Source: Caulochytrium protostelioides (lineage: Eukaryota; Chytridiomycota; Caulochytriomycetes; Caulochytriales; Caulochytriaceae). Taken from it: a DNA stretch of 64,000 bases. Positions 1 through 9,705 of this stretch are shown one piece after another. The notes under the pieces were generated by a model. The model did not search any database. It was not told where the DNA came from and saw nothing but the letters and a program-made list of their open reading frames with translations. Location: positions 181,697-245,696 of the forward strand of contig ML014121.1 in the NCBI GenBank assembly GCA_003615045.1. The letters run 5' to 3'. Position 1 is the first letter of the stretch; every line of letters starts with the position of its first letter. The translations under genes were made by a program, and so were the position numbers.

Positions 1-90
1 GGGGGGAAAAAGGGAGAGGGGGGAAGAGTGGGAGGGGCATGCATCTTGATGGATGCCGTATGCAGCTGTCTCCCGCCGGCGTCGCCGGTT

Positions 91-1872
91 TTAGACGTTG
101 TGGAAGCGAGAACGGCGCGGCATGGCCTTCTCGGTCAGCGGGCCAGTATGCTGGGCGGCCGGGTCCTGCTGGCGGGCCTTGATGCGGGCGGCTTGGGCAA
201 TGATGGAGAGACGCGGCTGGCGCGGACGCACGTCCGGCTCCGGGACCGGCGCGGCGGGCTTCTTGCTCTTTTCGCGCTGCGCGGCTTCCTCCTTGAGATG
301 GGCGACCATGCGCTGCGTGACGAGGCGCGGCGACTGGTAGACGAAGGGCTTGCCGGCGTTGACGGCGGCCATGTCGGCGTCCTGGCCGATGGGCGCGTAG
401 GGCTTGGCCATGGCAGGCTGCGCGGCGACGTCGTCGACCCCGTCCATGTGCGTCTTGGCGGCGTGGATCTTGCGGATGACCTCGCGGACCTGGTGGTCGC
501 GCACGGTCGCGAGGACCGGCTCGTGGAGCTGGAGCGCCTCGAAGACGGTCGACGTGACGACCGACCACGTCGTGCTGAACCACGCGACGCCCGCGGCGCG
601 CAGGCCGTGCGCATGCGCGAGGCGCAGCGCCGGGCCCGCGAGCAGCCGGTCCGCGGGACGCAGCAGCTCCTCGGCGCGCGGGTCGTGGAGCTCGGCGGGC
701 GGCGCCACATAGCCCGGCTCGTGGGCCTTCAGGCGGCGCTGCGGGATCGCGACAGGCTCGCGGACGCGCTGGTGGGCGGCGACGGCCTCGGGGCCGAACA
801 GCGTCTCGAGCGGCGTGGTGGCCGGATCCAGGTCGAGCGGGCCATTGGGCTGCTCCCAGAGCGTGAGGACGAAGCGGTGGCGCTGGCGCGGGACCTGCTG
901 CGGCGGGTGCGGCGGGAGGTAGGGCAGCCATTCGCGACCGAGGGGCTCGCGCGGCGCGTCGGCGGCCGGCGGCGACGGGAACGAACGCAGCCGCGGCTCG
1001 AGGTGGGCGAACTTGGCCTCGAGCGCGGCGTCGGCGGCCGGCGGCCAGACGGCCGCGAGCTGGTCGGCGGCGAGCACGTGGCTCGCGCCGCCCTTGATCA
1101 CGGCCTCGCGCGTCACCGGGATGTCGGTGACGAGCCAGTGGCAGAACGCCGCGGCCTGGCGGTCGTTCGGGCTGAGGCGGTCGAGGTCCGTGAGCGCCAG
1201 CGTGAAGTGGCGCAGGCGGTCGTCGTAGGTGCGGATGCGGACGCGAGGCGAGACGAACGCGTGCTGCGGCGCGACGCCGGTGCCGTCGGCGACCTGCCAC
1301 GTGCAGTGCTCGAAGGTCGGCAGCACCTCGACGTCGAGCGCGCTCGCGTCCTGCTGCGTCGGCCACACGCCAAAGGTATCCTCGTCGATGCCGTCACGGC
1401 GCGCGCTCGCCGTGAGGCGGGGCAGCGCCGTGCCGCGGTACCAGTCGCGCGCGAGGCTCGTCATGACGGCGGGCGCCGTCGTGAGCGTCGCCGCAGCACC
1501 CCGCAGCGCCGCCCGCGAGCCCTGCGCGGCCGTGAAGGCCTGTCGGTGCGCATACTTCGTGTAGGCCTTGTCGAGCGCGCTCGTGGACGGCATGGCTTTC
1601 ACGCGCTCCAGGTAGGCCGTGGCCTGGGCATACACGGCGCCGAGGCCCGGCAGACTCGTCTGCACCACGGCATCGTTGGCGGCAGCGGCCGGCGGTGGCG
1701 CGGCGGCCGCGGTGGTGCGGGTGGTTGCCAGCGCTCTCGATGGCGGTGTCGAGCCCGATGCGGGTGCCGGTGCGACATGCGGGGTGGAAGTGTGGCCGGA
1801 GGGCGTCACCCGCGGCAGCTGCGAGGCCCGCGCGGCGGACGCGCCGCGGGTCCACCGCGTCGCAGCCAGCAT
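91..1872 (-). CDS. Mitochondrial large-subunit ribosomal protein mL38 (PEBP family; yeast MRPL35 type)
   Basis: This is a 593-residue single ORF that starts at an ATG. The N-terminus is Arg/Ala/Ser-rich with almost no acidic residues (MLAATRWTRGASAARAS), as expected of a mitochondrial targeting peptide. The second half carries phosphatidylethanolamine-binding-protein signatures. One is the HWLVTDIP block at residue 245, matching the family's HWLV-N-IP strand. The other is the HRFVLTLWEQ block from residue 332, matching the PEBP HRY-F motif. A long Lys/Arg-rich tail follows. PEBP domains with long flanking extensions are typical of mL38, a component of the mitoribosome central protuberance. 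The protein probably acts structurally in mitochondrial translation. It is longer than yeast MRPL35. A stand-alone PEBP protein is less likely because of the leader and the long extensions. Confidence 0.8.
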   Translation of the reverse strand: MLAATRWTRGASAARASQLPRVTPSGHTSTPHVAPAPASGSTPPSRALATTRTTAAAAPPPAAAANDAVVQTSLPGLGAVYAQATAYLERVKAMPSTSALDKAYTKYAHRQAFTAAQGSRAALRGAAATLTTAPAVMTSLARDWYRGTALPRLTASARRDGIDEDTFGVWPTQQDASALDVEVLPTFEHCTWQVADGTGVAPQHAFVSPRVRIRTYDDRLRHFTLALTDLDRLSPNDRQAAAFCHWLVTDIPVTREAVIKGGASHVLAADQLAAVWPPAADAALEAKFAHLEPRLRSFPSPPAADAPREPLGREWLPYLPPHPPQQVPRQRHRFVLTLWEQPNGPLDLDPATTPLETLFGPEAVAAHQRVREPVAIPQRRLKAHEPGYVAPPAELHDPRAEELLRPADRLLAGPALRLAHAHGLRAAGVAWFSTTWSVVTSTVFEALQLHEPVLATVRDHQVREVIRKIHAAKTHMDGVDDVAAQPAMAKPYAPIGQDADMAAVNAGKPFVYQSPRLVTQRMVAHLKEEAAQREKSKKPAAPVPEPDVRPRQPRLSIIAQAARIKARQQDPAAQHTGPLTEKAMPRRSRFHNV

Positions 1873-1931
1873 GCTCGCAGACGAGGCGTCGTCGTCGTCG
1901 TTGTCGGCCGAGAAAAGGGCGGCGCTACGAA

Positions 1932-1968
1932 GCGGCGGCGGCGGCAGCAGCAGCAGCAGCAGCAGCAG
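1932..1968. repeat. Trinucleotide tract, (CGG)n followed by (CAG)8
   Basis: A short run of CGG units passes directly into eight perfect CAG units at 1945-1968. It lies 60-100 bases upstream of the mL38 start codon and would read as CTG repeats in that gene's leader. Confidence 0.9.
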
Positions 1969-2095
1969 GAAGGAGAGCAGGTAGCCGGAGCGCCCTCTTT
2001 GCTTCGCTGTGGCGCGGGGGAGGTCCGCACGCGCGAGGGCGACTATTAAACACTGAGAGGTGGGGGTAAAGGAGGAGCGAGCGGGTTCATACGCC

Positions 2096-2175
2096 GCTCA
2101 GCTCAGTTCAGCACAGCGCAGCGCAGCGCAGCTCAGCTCAGCGCAGGGCAGGGCAGGGCAGGGCAGGGCAGCGCA
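2096..2175. repeat. 16-unit pentanucleotide array of pattern GNNCA
   Basis: There are sixteen contiguous 5-bp units with no interruption. The order is GCTCA twice, GTTCA, GCACA, GCGCA three times, GCTCA twice, GCGCA, GGGCA five times and GCGCA. Positions 1, 4 and 5 never change, while positions 2 and 3 vary in homogeneous blocks. Confidence 0.95.
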
Positions 2176-2834
2176 CCAGAGAGGGTCGAGAGGGTCGAGG
2201 CCGAGGAGACGCGCGAGGCCGCTGAGGAACGAGCACGAGACAAACTTCGGAAGCGCCAGCGGCCCGACTCACGTGGCAAAGGTCGCGCACGCACGATGCC
2301 AGCCAGCGCTGCCAGCGAGGTCGGGGACCGGTGTGAGCGGCAACAGCACGAACTAAAGTCCGCGCCGCGGGGGTGCGCGGCCTTCTCGAGGGTGGGCGGG
2401 GCGCCCAGGCCGGGTCCGCGCGGGAGGAAGCGCACACGGAGGGCAAAAGGGAACAAACGGGGGTTGGCGCTGGTGGCGGGAAGCTCGACGGCGAGGCGTC
2501 CAGAGCTACTAAAGTCTGGACGATATCTGGCTTGGGGTGGAGCACCAATGACCAACGACGATTGTGCCGCCATAGCGACCATAGCCATCAACCCGACGGC
2601 CATCAAAGACGATGGTCGCGTGCCTTTCTGGCTGGCTGCGCGCCGACTGGTATGAACAACATCAAAAATTCAGAAAGACAATATAAATGAGAAAAGAAAG
2701 AGAAAAAAGAAGCGTGTGGTCCGCCGGACACAAGGCAGGGTGGGGTGATGTGGGATGAGAGACGAGGCATGGAAAGAGGTCGACATGTCAAGAAAGACAG
2801 ACGTCGATGTCAGCGAGCGAACACGACGGCAACG

Positions 2835-3890
2835 TCAAGCACGGAACGCCGTTTGCGTGGGCTGCTGGGACATGGGCGGCGCGGCGACGCCCGTCGCGCC
2901 GTAGGCCGGGTGGGCCATCACGGACCCACGGTGGTCGGCGGGCTTGTTGGCGGCCTGGGCATGGGCCTGGGCGGCCATCGCGTCGTCGCTGAGCAAGGGA
3001 TCGCGGATCTCCCACATGTTGTTCTTGCCGCCGACCGAGAACTCGAGGTCCTCCTTGGTGATGGAGTCCCAGTACTTATACACCATCATCACGGCGAGAA
3101 GCGTGCAGATGGTGCCGAAGAACATGCCGTCGACATAGTGCTTCGCGACGCGGCAGATCTTGTCGGAGACGGCAAAGTTGACGATCTGCGCGATCGTAAA
3201 GAAGAACGCGGCCAGCAGGATGTCGCCGAGCGGCCAGCGGTCGTCGAGGGTATTGACGACAAGAATGATTTGCAGCACGAGGTAGATGAGCGTGAAGACG
3301 AGCGGGAGCACAAAGAAGAGCACAAAGAGGCCGACAGGGTTCGAGGAGTTGAGGCCGGCCGTGTTCTTGAAGGTAGCGATCGAGACAATGTAGGTAATGA
3401 CGAACATGATCAGACTCGTGAGACGGATCGACCACAGCGAAAGCGGCGTGCCGTCCTCGGTCCACTGGAAGGGGACAAAGCCGTTGAGGAAGAGGCACCA
3501 GAACGCCGTGACGGTGAGACTCGTCTGGACAGCGACGAACCACGGGTAGACCGAGGACGCCGTCGGGATGATGCCGCCGACCGTGAGGAACTCGATGATC
3601 GTCATGACAAAGTAGATGTAGAAGAACATCACGATCTCTTTGCGGCCAACGGCGGTATACTTCGAGCGGATGTGGAAAATCATGATCGCCGTCATGATTA
3701 GCGCGATGATGTGCATCACAAGCGTGGCAGGCTCAAAGATCAACGTGCGCGAGATTTCAATGTTGCGAGAGTAGCACGTGGGCTCGATGGCGGGGTTGGG
3801 GCCCACGAGCGGACACAGCGACATGGCGATTTGGTCGCAGAAGCTGTTGAACGACCCGAAGGCGAATGCGGTCGACTGTTGCGTCGCCAT
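2835..3890 (-). CDS. CHS7: Chitin synthase export chaperone (Chs7 family)
   Basis: This 351-residue polytopic protein of the ER membrane is needed in yeast for chitin synthase III (Chs3) to leave the ER. The N-terminal FGSFNSFCDQIAMSLCPLVG block, the EPTCYSRNIE motif, the IMIFHIRSKYTAVGRKEI loop, the LDDRWPLGDI motif and the VMMVYKYWDSITKEDLEFSV block all match conserved Chs7 segments in the correct order. About seven hydrophobic segments are visible. The start at 3890 was chosen because the family motifs begin right after it; the upstream in-frame extension is not family-like. The C-terminal 60 residues are Ala/Pro/Gln-rich and cytosolic in character. The gene marks the organism as a fungus with a regulated chitin secretory route. 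Confidence 0.95.
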   Translation of the reverse strand: MATQQSTAFAFGSFNSFCDQIAMSLCPLVGPNPAIEPTCYSRNIEISRTLIFEPATLVMHIIALIMTAIMIFHIRSKYTAVGRKEIVMFFYIYFVMTIIEFLTVGGIIPTASSVYPWFVAVQTSLTVTAFWCLFLNGFVPFQWTEDGTPLSLWSIRLTSLIMFVITYIVSIATFKNTAGLNSSNPVGLFVLFFVLPLVFTLIYLVLQIILVVNTLDDRWPLGDILLAAFFFTIAQIVNFAVSDKICRVAKHYVDGMFFGTICTLLAVMMVYKYWDSITKEDLEFSVGGKNNMWEIRDPLLSDDAMAAQAHAQAANKPADHRGSVMAHPAYGATGVAAPPMSQQPTQTAFRA

Positions 3891-5195
3891 GGTGGCGGCC
3901 ACTCCTCGGTGAATGCGGGCGGGGAAACCCACGAAAGGGCGACCTACGGACCGTGTGAGCGGCGGTGTGGATGACAGCAGCCACTCCGAAATGCGAACAA
4001 GCGCCAGGTACAATGCCTCGTCGAGCCAGGCAGACCGCAGGATGAGAGCACGATCGAAAAGGCGCTGGTCCGAGACAGCGTCAAGGCGCTCAGCAAGGTC
4101 CTTCACCGAAGCAATTGCAAGACAATGATAGGTACGAGGATGAGGTCGACGGCCACCCTTTGGAGAGAGCGAGCGATACGTCGAGACTACCGTCGCTGGC
4201 CACTATACGGGCCGCCGGGCCATGCGGTGGCGCGATCAAGACGCTGCGTGACGAGAGCGCGGACGCTGCGCTCGGCGGTCGGAGGACGAGGAAGGGCGCA
4301 CGAGCAGCGGCGTCAAGCCCAGAATGGGTTCTGACGGTTGCACCGCGAAGGCCCACCGGCGCAGGGAGGCGCTGCGGGGCTCGCGCAACGCCGGGCGACG
4401 GCGGCAGCAGTGGCGACGGCGACGGCAAGTGGGGCGGCGCCGTCAGGTCCCGTCGGCGCGGCGAAGGGAAAGAGAACTCTCCACGAGGCGCAGCGGTTGG
4501 CGCGAGCGGCCGTGCAAGACGATGCAGCCCAGAGAATCGTGGCCACAAGACCACTTCCGGTTCCGTCAACGACGAGGGACGGCAGACGACGGGCGAGGAA
4601 CCATATACCGCTGAAGGGCCATGACGACGGAGACGAGGATCATGCAGCGACACAGCATACAGCAATGCTTCGTGACGCGGTATCATGCTGCGGCCTCGTG
4701 CGGTTCTTGGCTTCGCTTCGTTGCCACTCTATAGCGTTATGAAGCATGGTCCTGACGATGCCGTACCTGCGATGCCCGCCGCGTGGTGCCCATAGCCGAA
4801 TGGGGCTGCTGCGGGACGAGCGTCCGTCCTCACGGCGCTCACAGCGCTCCCCAAGGCCACGGCATTCACGGGACGGAACGCCTCCTCGTCGGTTTTGCTG
4901 GGCACCGCCAGGCCGCCGTCGCTCACGCCCCACGGGCCATCGGTGACGCCCCCCCACTGGTTGTAAATCATATTTGGATGGCGTCGCTGATCAGAATGGC
5001 GCCATGACATGACACGATGCGACATGTAGCGGTGCGATGCGATGCGATGCCCAATGAGAACCGACGATGCGATGTCATTTTTGCTTGCTCTTGGTTGTGT
5101 CACGGCCGCAGTGGCCGCGATCAAGCGATATCCTGGGCTGGCCCACTCACGATCGGCTTGAGACGACCGAGATGATCGATCTTGAGAAAACGCAT
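3891..5195. other. Intergenic region between Chs7 (5' side) and Nit2 (3' side)
   Basis: About 1.3 kb. Short overlapping frames occur on both strands but none carries a recognisable domain. A short GATGC repeat lies near 5034-5053. It probably holds the Chs7 promoter and leader and the Nit2 3' flank. Confidence 0.5.
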
Positions 5196-6158
5196 CTAGA
5201 CGCCGTTGTCGGCCACGGCCTTCGGGCCCGTATAGACGTCGAACCGCCGCTGTGTCGTCACAGGAATCGCCTGCCGCACGGCCGCGGTGCGCGCGGGATC
5301 CACGGTCCCGTACACGATCTGCTCGCCCTGCTCGTCACCGTCGTGGACGGGCGACGACGGGGCGTCGCCGTTGCCGCTGCCGCCGGCATCGCCGTCGTGG
5401 TCGCCGTCAGCATCCACCAGGCGTGGGGCCACGTGGTCTTGGGCTTCAGCGACTACGTCGCCGTTGGGGTCGACGAGCATGGAGTGGCCCCAGGCGATGT
5501 AGCCGGCGCCTTGGCCGCGCGCGGGCGAGCAGAGCGCGGTCCAGATCTGGTTGTCGACGGCGCGCGCGCGGGCCAGCAGCTCCCAGTGCATGGGCCCCGT
5601 CGTCATGTTGAACGCGCCCGGGTACACCATGGCCACCACGTGGTGCTCGCGTGCGGCAATCATCGCGAGCTCGGGGAACCGGATGTCGTAGCAGATGCCG
5701 ATGCCAATGCGCCCGACGGCCGTGTCGACGACCGTCATCCGCGCGCCGGGGCTCAGCGTCGCGCTCTCCTGGAAGCGGATCCCGCCGGGCACGTCGATGT
5801 CGAACAGATGGATCTTGCGGTGGACGCCGAGGCGCTCGCCCTCGGGACTCCAAACGGTGCAGGTGTTGAAGAGCTGGCCCGTGGCATCATCGCGCTCGGG
5901 GAAGCTGCCGCCAATCAGCGTGACGTTGGCCTCGCGCGCGGCGGCCGCGAGCCGCGCGGCCGTCCGCGACGTGGCGAGCTGCTCGGCATACTGCGGGAAG
6001 TGATGTGCGCCATACGGCGAGTTGAAGCACTCGGGCAGTACCACCACCTGGGCGCCGGCCCGAGCGGCTTCAAGCACGCGCCGATGCGCGCGTGCCAGGT
6101 TGCGCTCCTTGTCCAGGCCGACCTTCAGCTGGACCAGCGCAATCCGAAACGCGGACAT
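5196..6158 (-). CDS. Omega-amidase / nitrilase-superfamily hydrolase (Nit2 type)
   Basis: This 320-residue enzyme is predicted to hydrolyse alpha-ketoglutaramate and alpha-ketosuccinamate to the keto-acids (family knowledge). The nitrilase Glu-Lys-Cys triad is intact: E43 in VVVLPECFN, K115 in VHRKIHLFD and C156 in GIGICYDIRFPE. The GAFNMTTGPMHWELLARARA block and the downstream DNQ segment are typical of Nit2. The ATG at 6158 gives the usual short N-terminus (MSAFRIALVQ). An unusual acidic, Gly/Asp-rich insertion of about 32 residues (roughly 248-279) lies between the GHSMLVDPNGDV strand and the final C-terminal segment. It explains why the protein is longer than typical Nit2 proteins of about 275 residues. 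The insertion is in frame and could be a retained low-complexity loop or, less likely, an unspliced intron. Confidence 0.88.
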   Translation of the reverse strand: MSAFRIALVQLKVGLDKERNLARAHRRVLEAARAGAQVVVLPECFNSPYGAHHFPQYAEQLATSRTAARLAAAAREANVTLIGGSFPERDDATGQLFNTCTVWSPEGERLGVHRKIHLFDIDVPGGIRFQESATLSPGARMTVVDTAVGRIGIGICYDIRFPELAMIAAREHHVVAMVYPGAFNMTTGPMHWELLARARAVDNQIWTALCSPARGQGAGYIAWGHSMLVDPNGDVVAEAQDHVAPRLVDADGDHDGDAGGSGNGDAPSSPVHDGDEQGEQIVYGTVDPARTAAVRQAIPVTTQRRFDVYTGPKAVADNGV

Positions 6159-6869
6159 AGTGTTGATGATCGTGATTGGACTGCGAGGATGAAGGGTCCG
6201 CAGGCAACGAGGTGGTCGGACGCGTACAAGATTAACGAAAGGGGTTGAACGAATACGCTGGATGCTAATGGCGGATTGAGTACCGGATCCAGTGGCGACG
6301 AATTTAGACGAATCCAAGCCTGCCGACGCAGGACGCGTGGCATGCCAGAGGCCATGCGGAGCCTGGCTAGCGGTCAGCGCGGTCAGTGCCGCAGCGATCG
6401 CCATCATTGCCGCAGTGATCGCCGTCACGACCGTCCCGCATCAAGGCACGCCCGGGCGCCACCGCGCCGCGACGGGGCCCAAGCCCCCAGGCCCGACCGA
6501 TGGGCCTTCGGGGGAGCCCTCGTGGCGGCAGGCAAAGGCGCATAACTGTTTTGCCGGAGTCTCCTTGACGCCCAACACGGCGTATGTCGCCCATTGCACA
6601 CGACATCTGCTGCCGCGGCGTGGATCGCATCGCATTGGGCGCGTCTGTTGGTAGACCGCGGCGCTGGATGCGTCCCCTTCCTTCCTGCTCGTCGGTGTAC
6701 TACCGAACTCCGACGCTTGGCGCTCCGACGCCCTTGCTTGATTCTCCTGCCCTTGCACGTGCCCGGCACACAGTACCGCTGTTGCTTCAGCGAGGCCAAC
6801 CGTACCACACGCCATCCAATCGGTTGGCATAATTCCCTTTTTTTTCGCCTCATCTCTGTTCTTCGCAGG
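6159..6869. other. Divergent promoter region between Nit2 and ATP11
   Basis: About 700 bases between two divergently transcribed genes. No separate gene was recognised. A pyrimidine-rich stretch with CTTCGCAG directly precedes the ATP11 ATG and could be leader or the end of a 5'-UTR intron. Confidence 0.45.
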
Positions 6870-8138
6870 ATGCTTCCCGCCGCAGCCTCGCCACGGCCCA
6901 TGCGATGGGCCCGGCTCGCTCGGACGTCCGCGCTGGCTTCGGTCGCCGCATGGGCCCGCCCGCTCCGGCCTTTCCGGCCGCGCACCACGGCCGCGCCGTG
7001 CCGCCGCCTCCTGCACGGGAGCGCTGCGGCCACCGACGTCGACGCCGTTCCGTCGCCGACGCCGCCGACACCGGAGGCCATCGCGGCGCGCTACCAGGCG
7101 GCGCTGGATCGCAAGGCGCGGGAGGCCGGGTATGCGGACGGCGCGGCGATGCTGGCGGCGCGCGAGGCCGAGCGCCGCGCTGCGCTGCGGGCGAAGGAGC
7201 AAGCCGCCTTCGAGGCCGATGAGCAGGCTGTCCAGGCGCGCCAGGCCGCCGAGGACGAGGCGGCCGCCATGGCGGCGTACCAGGCCGAGGATGCCGCCGC
7301 CGCCGCCGCTGCTGCTGCTGCTGCTTCACCGGAGGTACTGGCAGCGCCGTCAGAACAGGCGACGCCATCTGAGCAGACGACGACGACGACAGCCGCGGCG
7401 GCCAAGCCGTCGCCCGCGCGACCCCGCGCCTTCCGAGACCCGCCGACGACGCCGACGCTGTCGACGGTGATGAATGTGGAGAAGCTCGGCCCCTTGACAG
7501 CGGAGCAGGTGGGCGCGCTGTGGAACGGGTACCATGCACGGAAAGCGCTGAGCCTGAGCGGCGTGATGCCGTCGGACTTCTGGGCGCGGCTCGCGGCACG
7601 CGCGGCGCGGTGCCCGACGTTTGTGCTGCCGCTGCCGCGCGACGGCGGCTGGGAGTTTGTGCTGATGGAGTGGCAGGGCCGCGTGCTCAGCTTCACGCCG
7701 CTCGTGGAGTACAAGGCGCACGGCGCCGCGGCGCGACCCCACCTCGTGGTCACCCACTTCACGGAGCTGGCGCAGGACAAAGGCCTGGTGCTGATGGCGG
7801 GCGAGATCACACCGTGCCCGAAGGCCGCTGCCGAAGCATTGCTGGCGAGCCCTCCCGGCTCGGACCCGGTGGCTGCGGCGGCGCGACCCCCGACCGGGTT
7901 GCTGACGCCCGCTGAGGCGCAGAACCTCGTCTACCAGATGCAAGAATTCTACGTGACGGGGTCCGACACCAAGCGCGCGCTCGTCCAGACCTTCCACGAG
8001 GATCCGGCTCGCTTTGCCTACCACCAGGTCATCGAGGCCGTGGAGAAGCTCGACGACGGTGACATCACCGCGGCGCTCGACGCGGCTCCGTCGGCCGCTG
8101 GCGCCAGCGCGGCGCCGTCCGCGGCGACGAAAGCCTAA
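6870..8138 (+). CDS. ATP11: Mitochondrial F1-ATPase assembly factor ATP11
   Basis: This 422-residue protein begins with an Arg/Ala-rich mitochondrial presequence. A charged Ala-rich helix (about residues 75-150, ending in a run of Ala) follows. The conserved ATP11 region then runs to the C-terminus. Recognisable pieces are TVMNVEKLGPLTAEQVGALW, the FVLPLPRDGGWEF strand, FTPLVEYKAHG and KGLVLMAGEI. Family members chaperone the F1 beta subunit during assembly of mitochondrial ATP synthase. The ATG at 6870 was chosen because it starts the targeting-like segment; in-frame sequence upstream is Cys/Leu-rich leader. The Ala-rich insertion makes it somewhat longer than the yeast protein. Confidence 0.9.
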   Translation: MLPAAASPRPMRWARLARTSALASVAAWARPLRPFRPRTTAAPCRRLLHGSAAATDVDAVPSPTPPTPEAIAARYQAALDRKAREAGYADGAAMLAAREAERRAALRAKEQAAFEADEQAVQARQAAEDEAAAMAAYQAEDAAAAAAAAAAASPEVLAAPSEQATPSEQTTTTTAAAAKPSPARPRAFRDPPTTPTLSTVMNVEKLGPLTAEQVGALWNGYHARKALSLSGVMPSDFWARLAARAARCPTFVLPLPRDGGWEFVLMEWQGRVLSFTPLVEYKAHGAAARPHLVVTHFTELAQDKGLVLMAGEITPCPKAAAEALLASPPGSDPVAAAARPPTGLLTPAEAQNLVYQMQEFYVTGSDTKRALVQTFHEDPARFAYHQVIEAVEKLDDGDITAALDAAPSAAGASAAPSAATKA

Positions 8139-8664
8139 CCGACCGAGAAACGACATCGTCAGAGGACGATGTTCGAATCCTCGGCAACCGTCTCTTTTAT
8201 CGTCAACCCTTTTTTGTCGGGGGCCGGGCTGTCGGCACCGCCGGCCACCGCCGCCCGATGGCCGTGGGACCGCGGGCAGGGCGACCCCCGCAAGACCCTT
8301 AGGGTCCGCCGAAGCGCCGCGTTCGGCGTACCGAACCGAAAGGCTGGGTGACACGTGTCGTGCGCAAAAGCCACACGCAGCGGTGACGGCAAGGGTGTGA
8401 GCTCATTGTCGACGTCGCCGATGTGGTCACGCGCAGGTCATGTCTTGACAGACTCCGGCTCATGCTCTGTCTTTGTTGTACCTTTTTTTTTTCAGTTATA
8501 AAGCGCTTCGTCAGTGGGCCAAGCGCCGATCGCTGCAAGGCGAAGCACGTCCGCCAGCCGATCGCATGCTCCACCCGGTTCGAACGATCCAATCACTCTT
8601 CGGTCCACCCCGGACGCCGATCGATACGTTTCTCTTCCTTGTCCGGCCATCGTTCGGCCGAATC
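8139..8664 (+). other. Intergenic region ATP11 to MsrB
   Basis: About 525 bases between two genes in the same orientation. A TTCGAAT loop near 8173 looks superficially like a tRNA T-arm, but no acceptor or D-arm accompanies it. A run of nine T residues lies near 8490. No gene seen. Confidence 0.5.
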
Positions 8665-9342
8665 ATGGTGAGCTGGCGCCGGCTCCGTCCTGCTGTCCCG
8701 CCCCACGCGTCCTCCGCCGCTCCCGCCGTCCCGTCGCCCTCGTGGCATCGCTCCGTGCCGGGCGCCCTGTGGCTCGCTCGTGTCGTCGCCCGTCCCGTGG
8801 CCGACCCGTCGTCGCCGTCGTCGTTGTCGTGCTCATTCTCGTCCGCGCCGTCGCCGTCGCCGCTGCCTCGGTGGTCACCGCCGTCGTGGTTGGGGTTACG
8901 CACCATGTCAAGCGCGACAAACGGCACCGGCGGCACCGCGCCGCGGCCGAAGGCCCGCACCGACCGCGACTGGCGCGCCGTCCTCTCGCCGGAGCAGTTC
9001 CGTGTGCTCCGGCAGCAGGGCACCGAGGCCCCCGGCACCGGCGTCTACAACCACCACCGCGCTGCCGGCACGTATGCCTGCGCGGCATGCGACACGCCGC
9101 TCTACACCAGCACGACCAAGTTCGACAGCGGCTGCGGGTGGCCGGCGTTCTTTGACGCTATCCCGGGGGCCGTCGAGCGCCGCGAGGACCGCTCCCTGGG
9201 AGGCGCGCCGCGCGTGGAGATCCTTTGCACCGCGTGCGGCGGACATCTCGGACATGTGTTTCATGGCGAGGGCTTCCCGACGCCGACCGACGACCGCCAC
9301 TGCGTGAACAGCGTGAGTCTCCAGTTCCACGACGCCGCGTAG
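8665..9342 (+). CDS. Peptide-methionine (R)-S-oxide reductase (MsrB)
   Basis: The enzyme reduces methionine-R-sulfoxide in proteins. Counting from the internal ATG at 8905 (145 residues), the zinc-binding pairs are C59/C62 (CAAC) and C108/C111 (CTAC). The resolving cysteine is C77 in FDSGCGWPAF, and the catalytic cysteine is C133 in RHCVNSVSL. The HLGHVF motif is also present, so the domain is complete. Two starts are plausible. The ATG at 8665 adds 80 residues rich in Arg, Ser, Pro and Ala and devoid of acidic residues at first, which looks like a mitochondrial leader. The ATG at 8905 has a better context (CACCATGTC) and would give a cytosolic form. The longer form is listed; which start is used cannot be decided here. 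Confidence 0.9.
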   Translation: MVSWRRLRPAVPPHASSAAPAVPSPSWHRSVPGALWLARVVARPVADPSSPSSLSCSFSSAPSPSPLPRWSPPSWLGLRTMSSATNGTGGTAPRPKARTDRDWRAVLSPEQFRVLRQQGTEAPGTGVYNHHRAAGTYACAACDTPLYTSTTKFDSGCGWPAFFDAIPGAVERREDRSLGGAPRVEILCTACGGHLGHVFHGEGFPTPTDDRHCVNSVSLQFHDAA

Positions 9343-9668
9343 TGGACTCACGCGTGGAGATGACGATGCCCGCCGGTCCTGGCGGCCGCTGCGGGCCGCT
9401 GCGGGGATCGGCATGAGGGAATTCACTTCGATGAATATAATGACCAACGGAAACAAAAGCAGGCGCCGGCATGGGGTCGCGGGTCGCGTGTCGCCACGGC
9501 CCGACCGTCCTGCGGTCGCGCGATGCAGGGTGACAAGACCTCGGGACGAGGGAAACGCGTCGACCGCCCGCGGGGAGGGGCGGCAGACGCGATCGAGCGC
9601 TGCGTGGCGCCACCGATGACGGAGGCCTGTAGCCGCCGCCGTGGACGACGGCGCGCGTCACGCGACTC

Positions 9669-9704
<36 letters not shown>
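9669..9704. repeat. (CGG)n trinucleotide tract
   Basis: About eleven to twelve uninterrupted CGG units, followed by GACGGTGGC units. It lies in intergenic DNA. Confidence 0.9.

Positions 9705-9705
<1 letters not shown>

Larger units (their letters stand above)
1873..2834. other. Intergenic region upstream of mL38 and downstream of Chs7
   Basis: This stretch of about 960 bases holds the presumed mL38 leader and promoter and the Chs7 3' flank. It contains a CGG/CAG tract and a 16-unit pentanucleotide array, listed separately. Open frames here are low-complexity and unconvincing. The last 200 bases are A-rich. Confidence 0.6.

Noticed and set aside
28-2049. 673-codon plus-strand frame over mL38
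   Set aside because: It is the mirror of the minus-strand mL38 gene, begins at GTG, is Arg-rich throughout and has no domain.
8150-8200. tRNA-like TTCGAAT loop after ATP11
   Set aside because: The T-stem has a mismatch, and no D-arm, anticodon arm or acceptor can be formed without using the ATP11 coding end.
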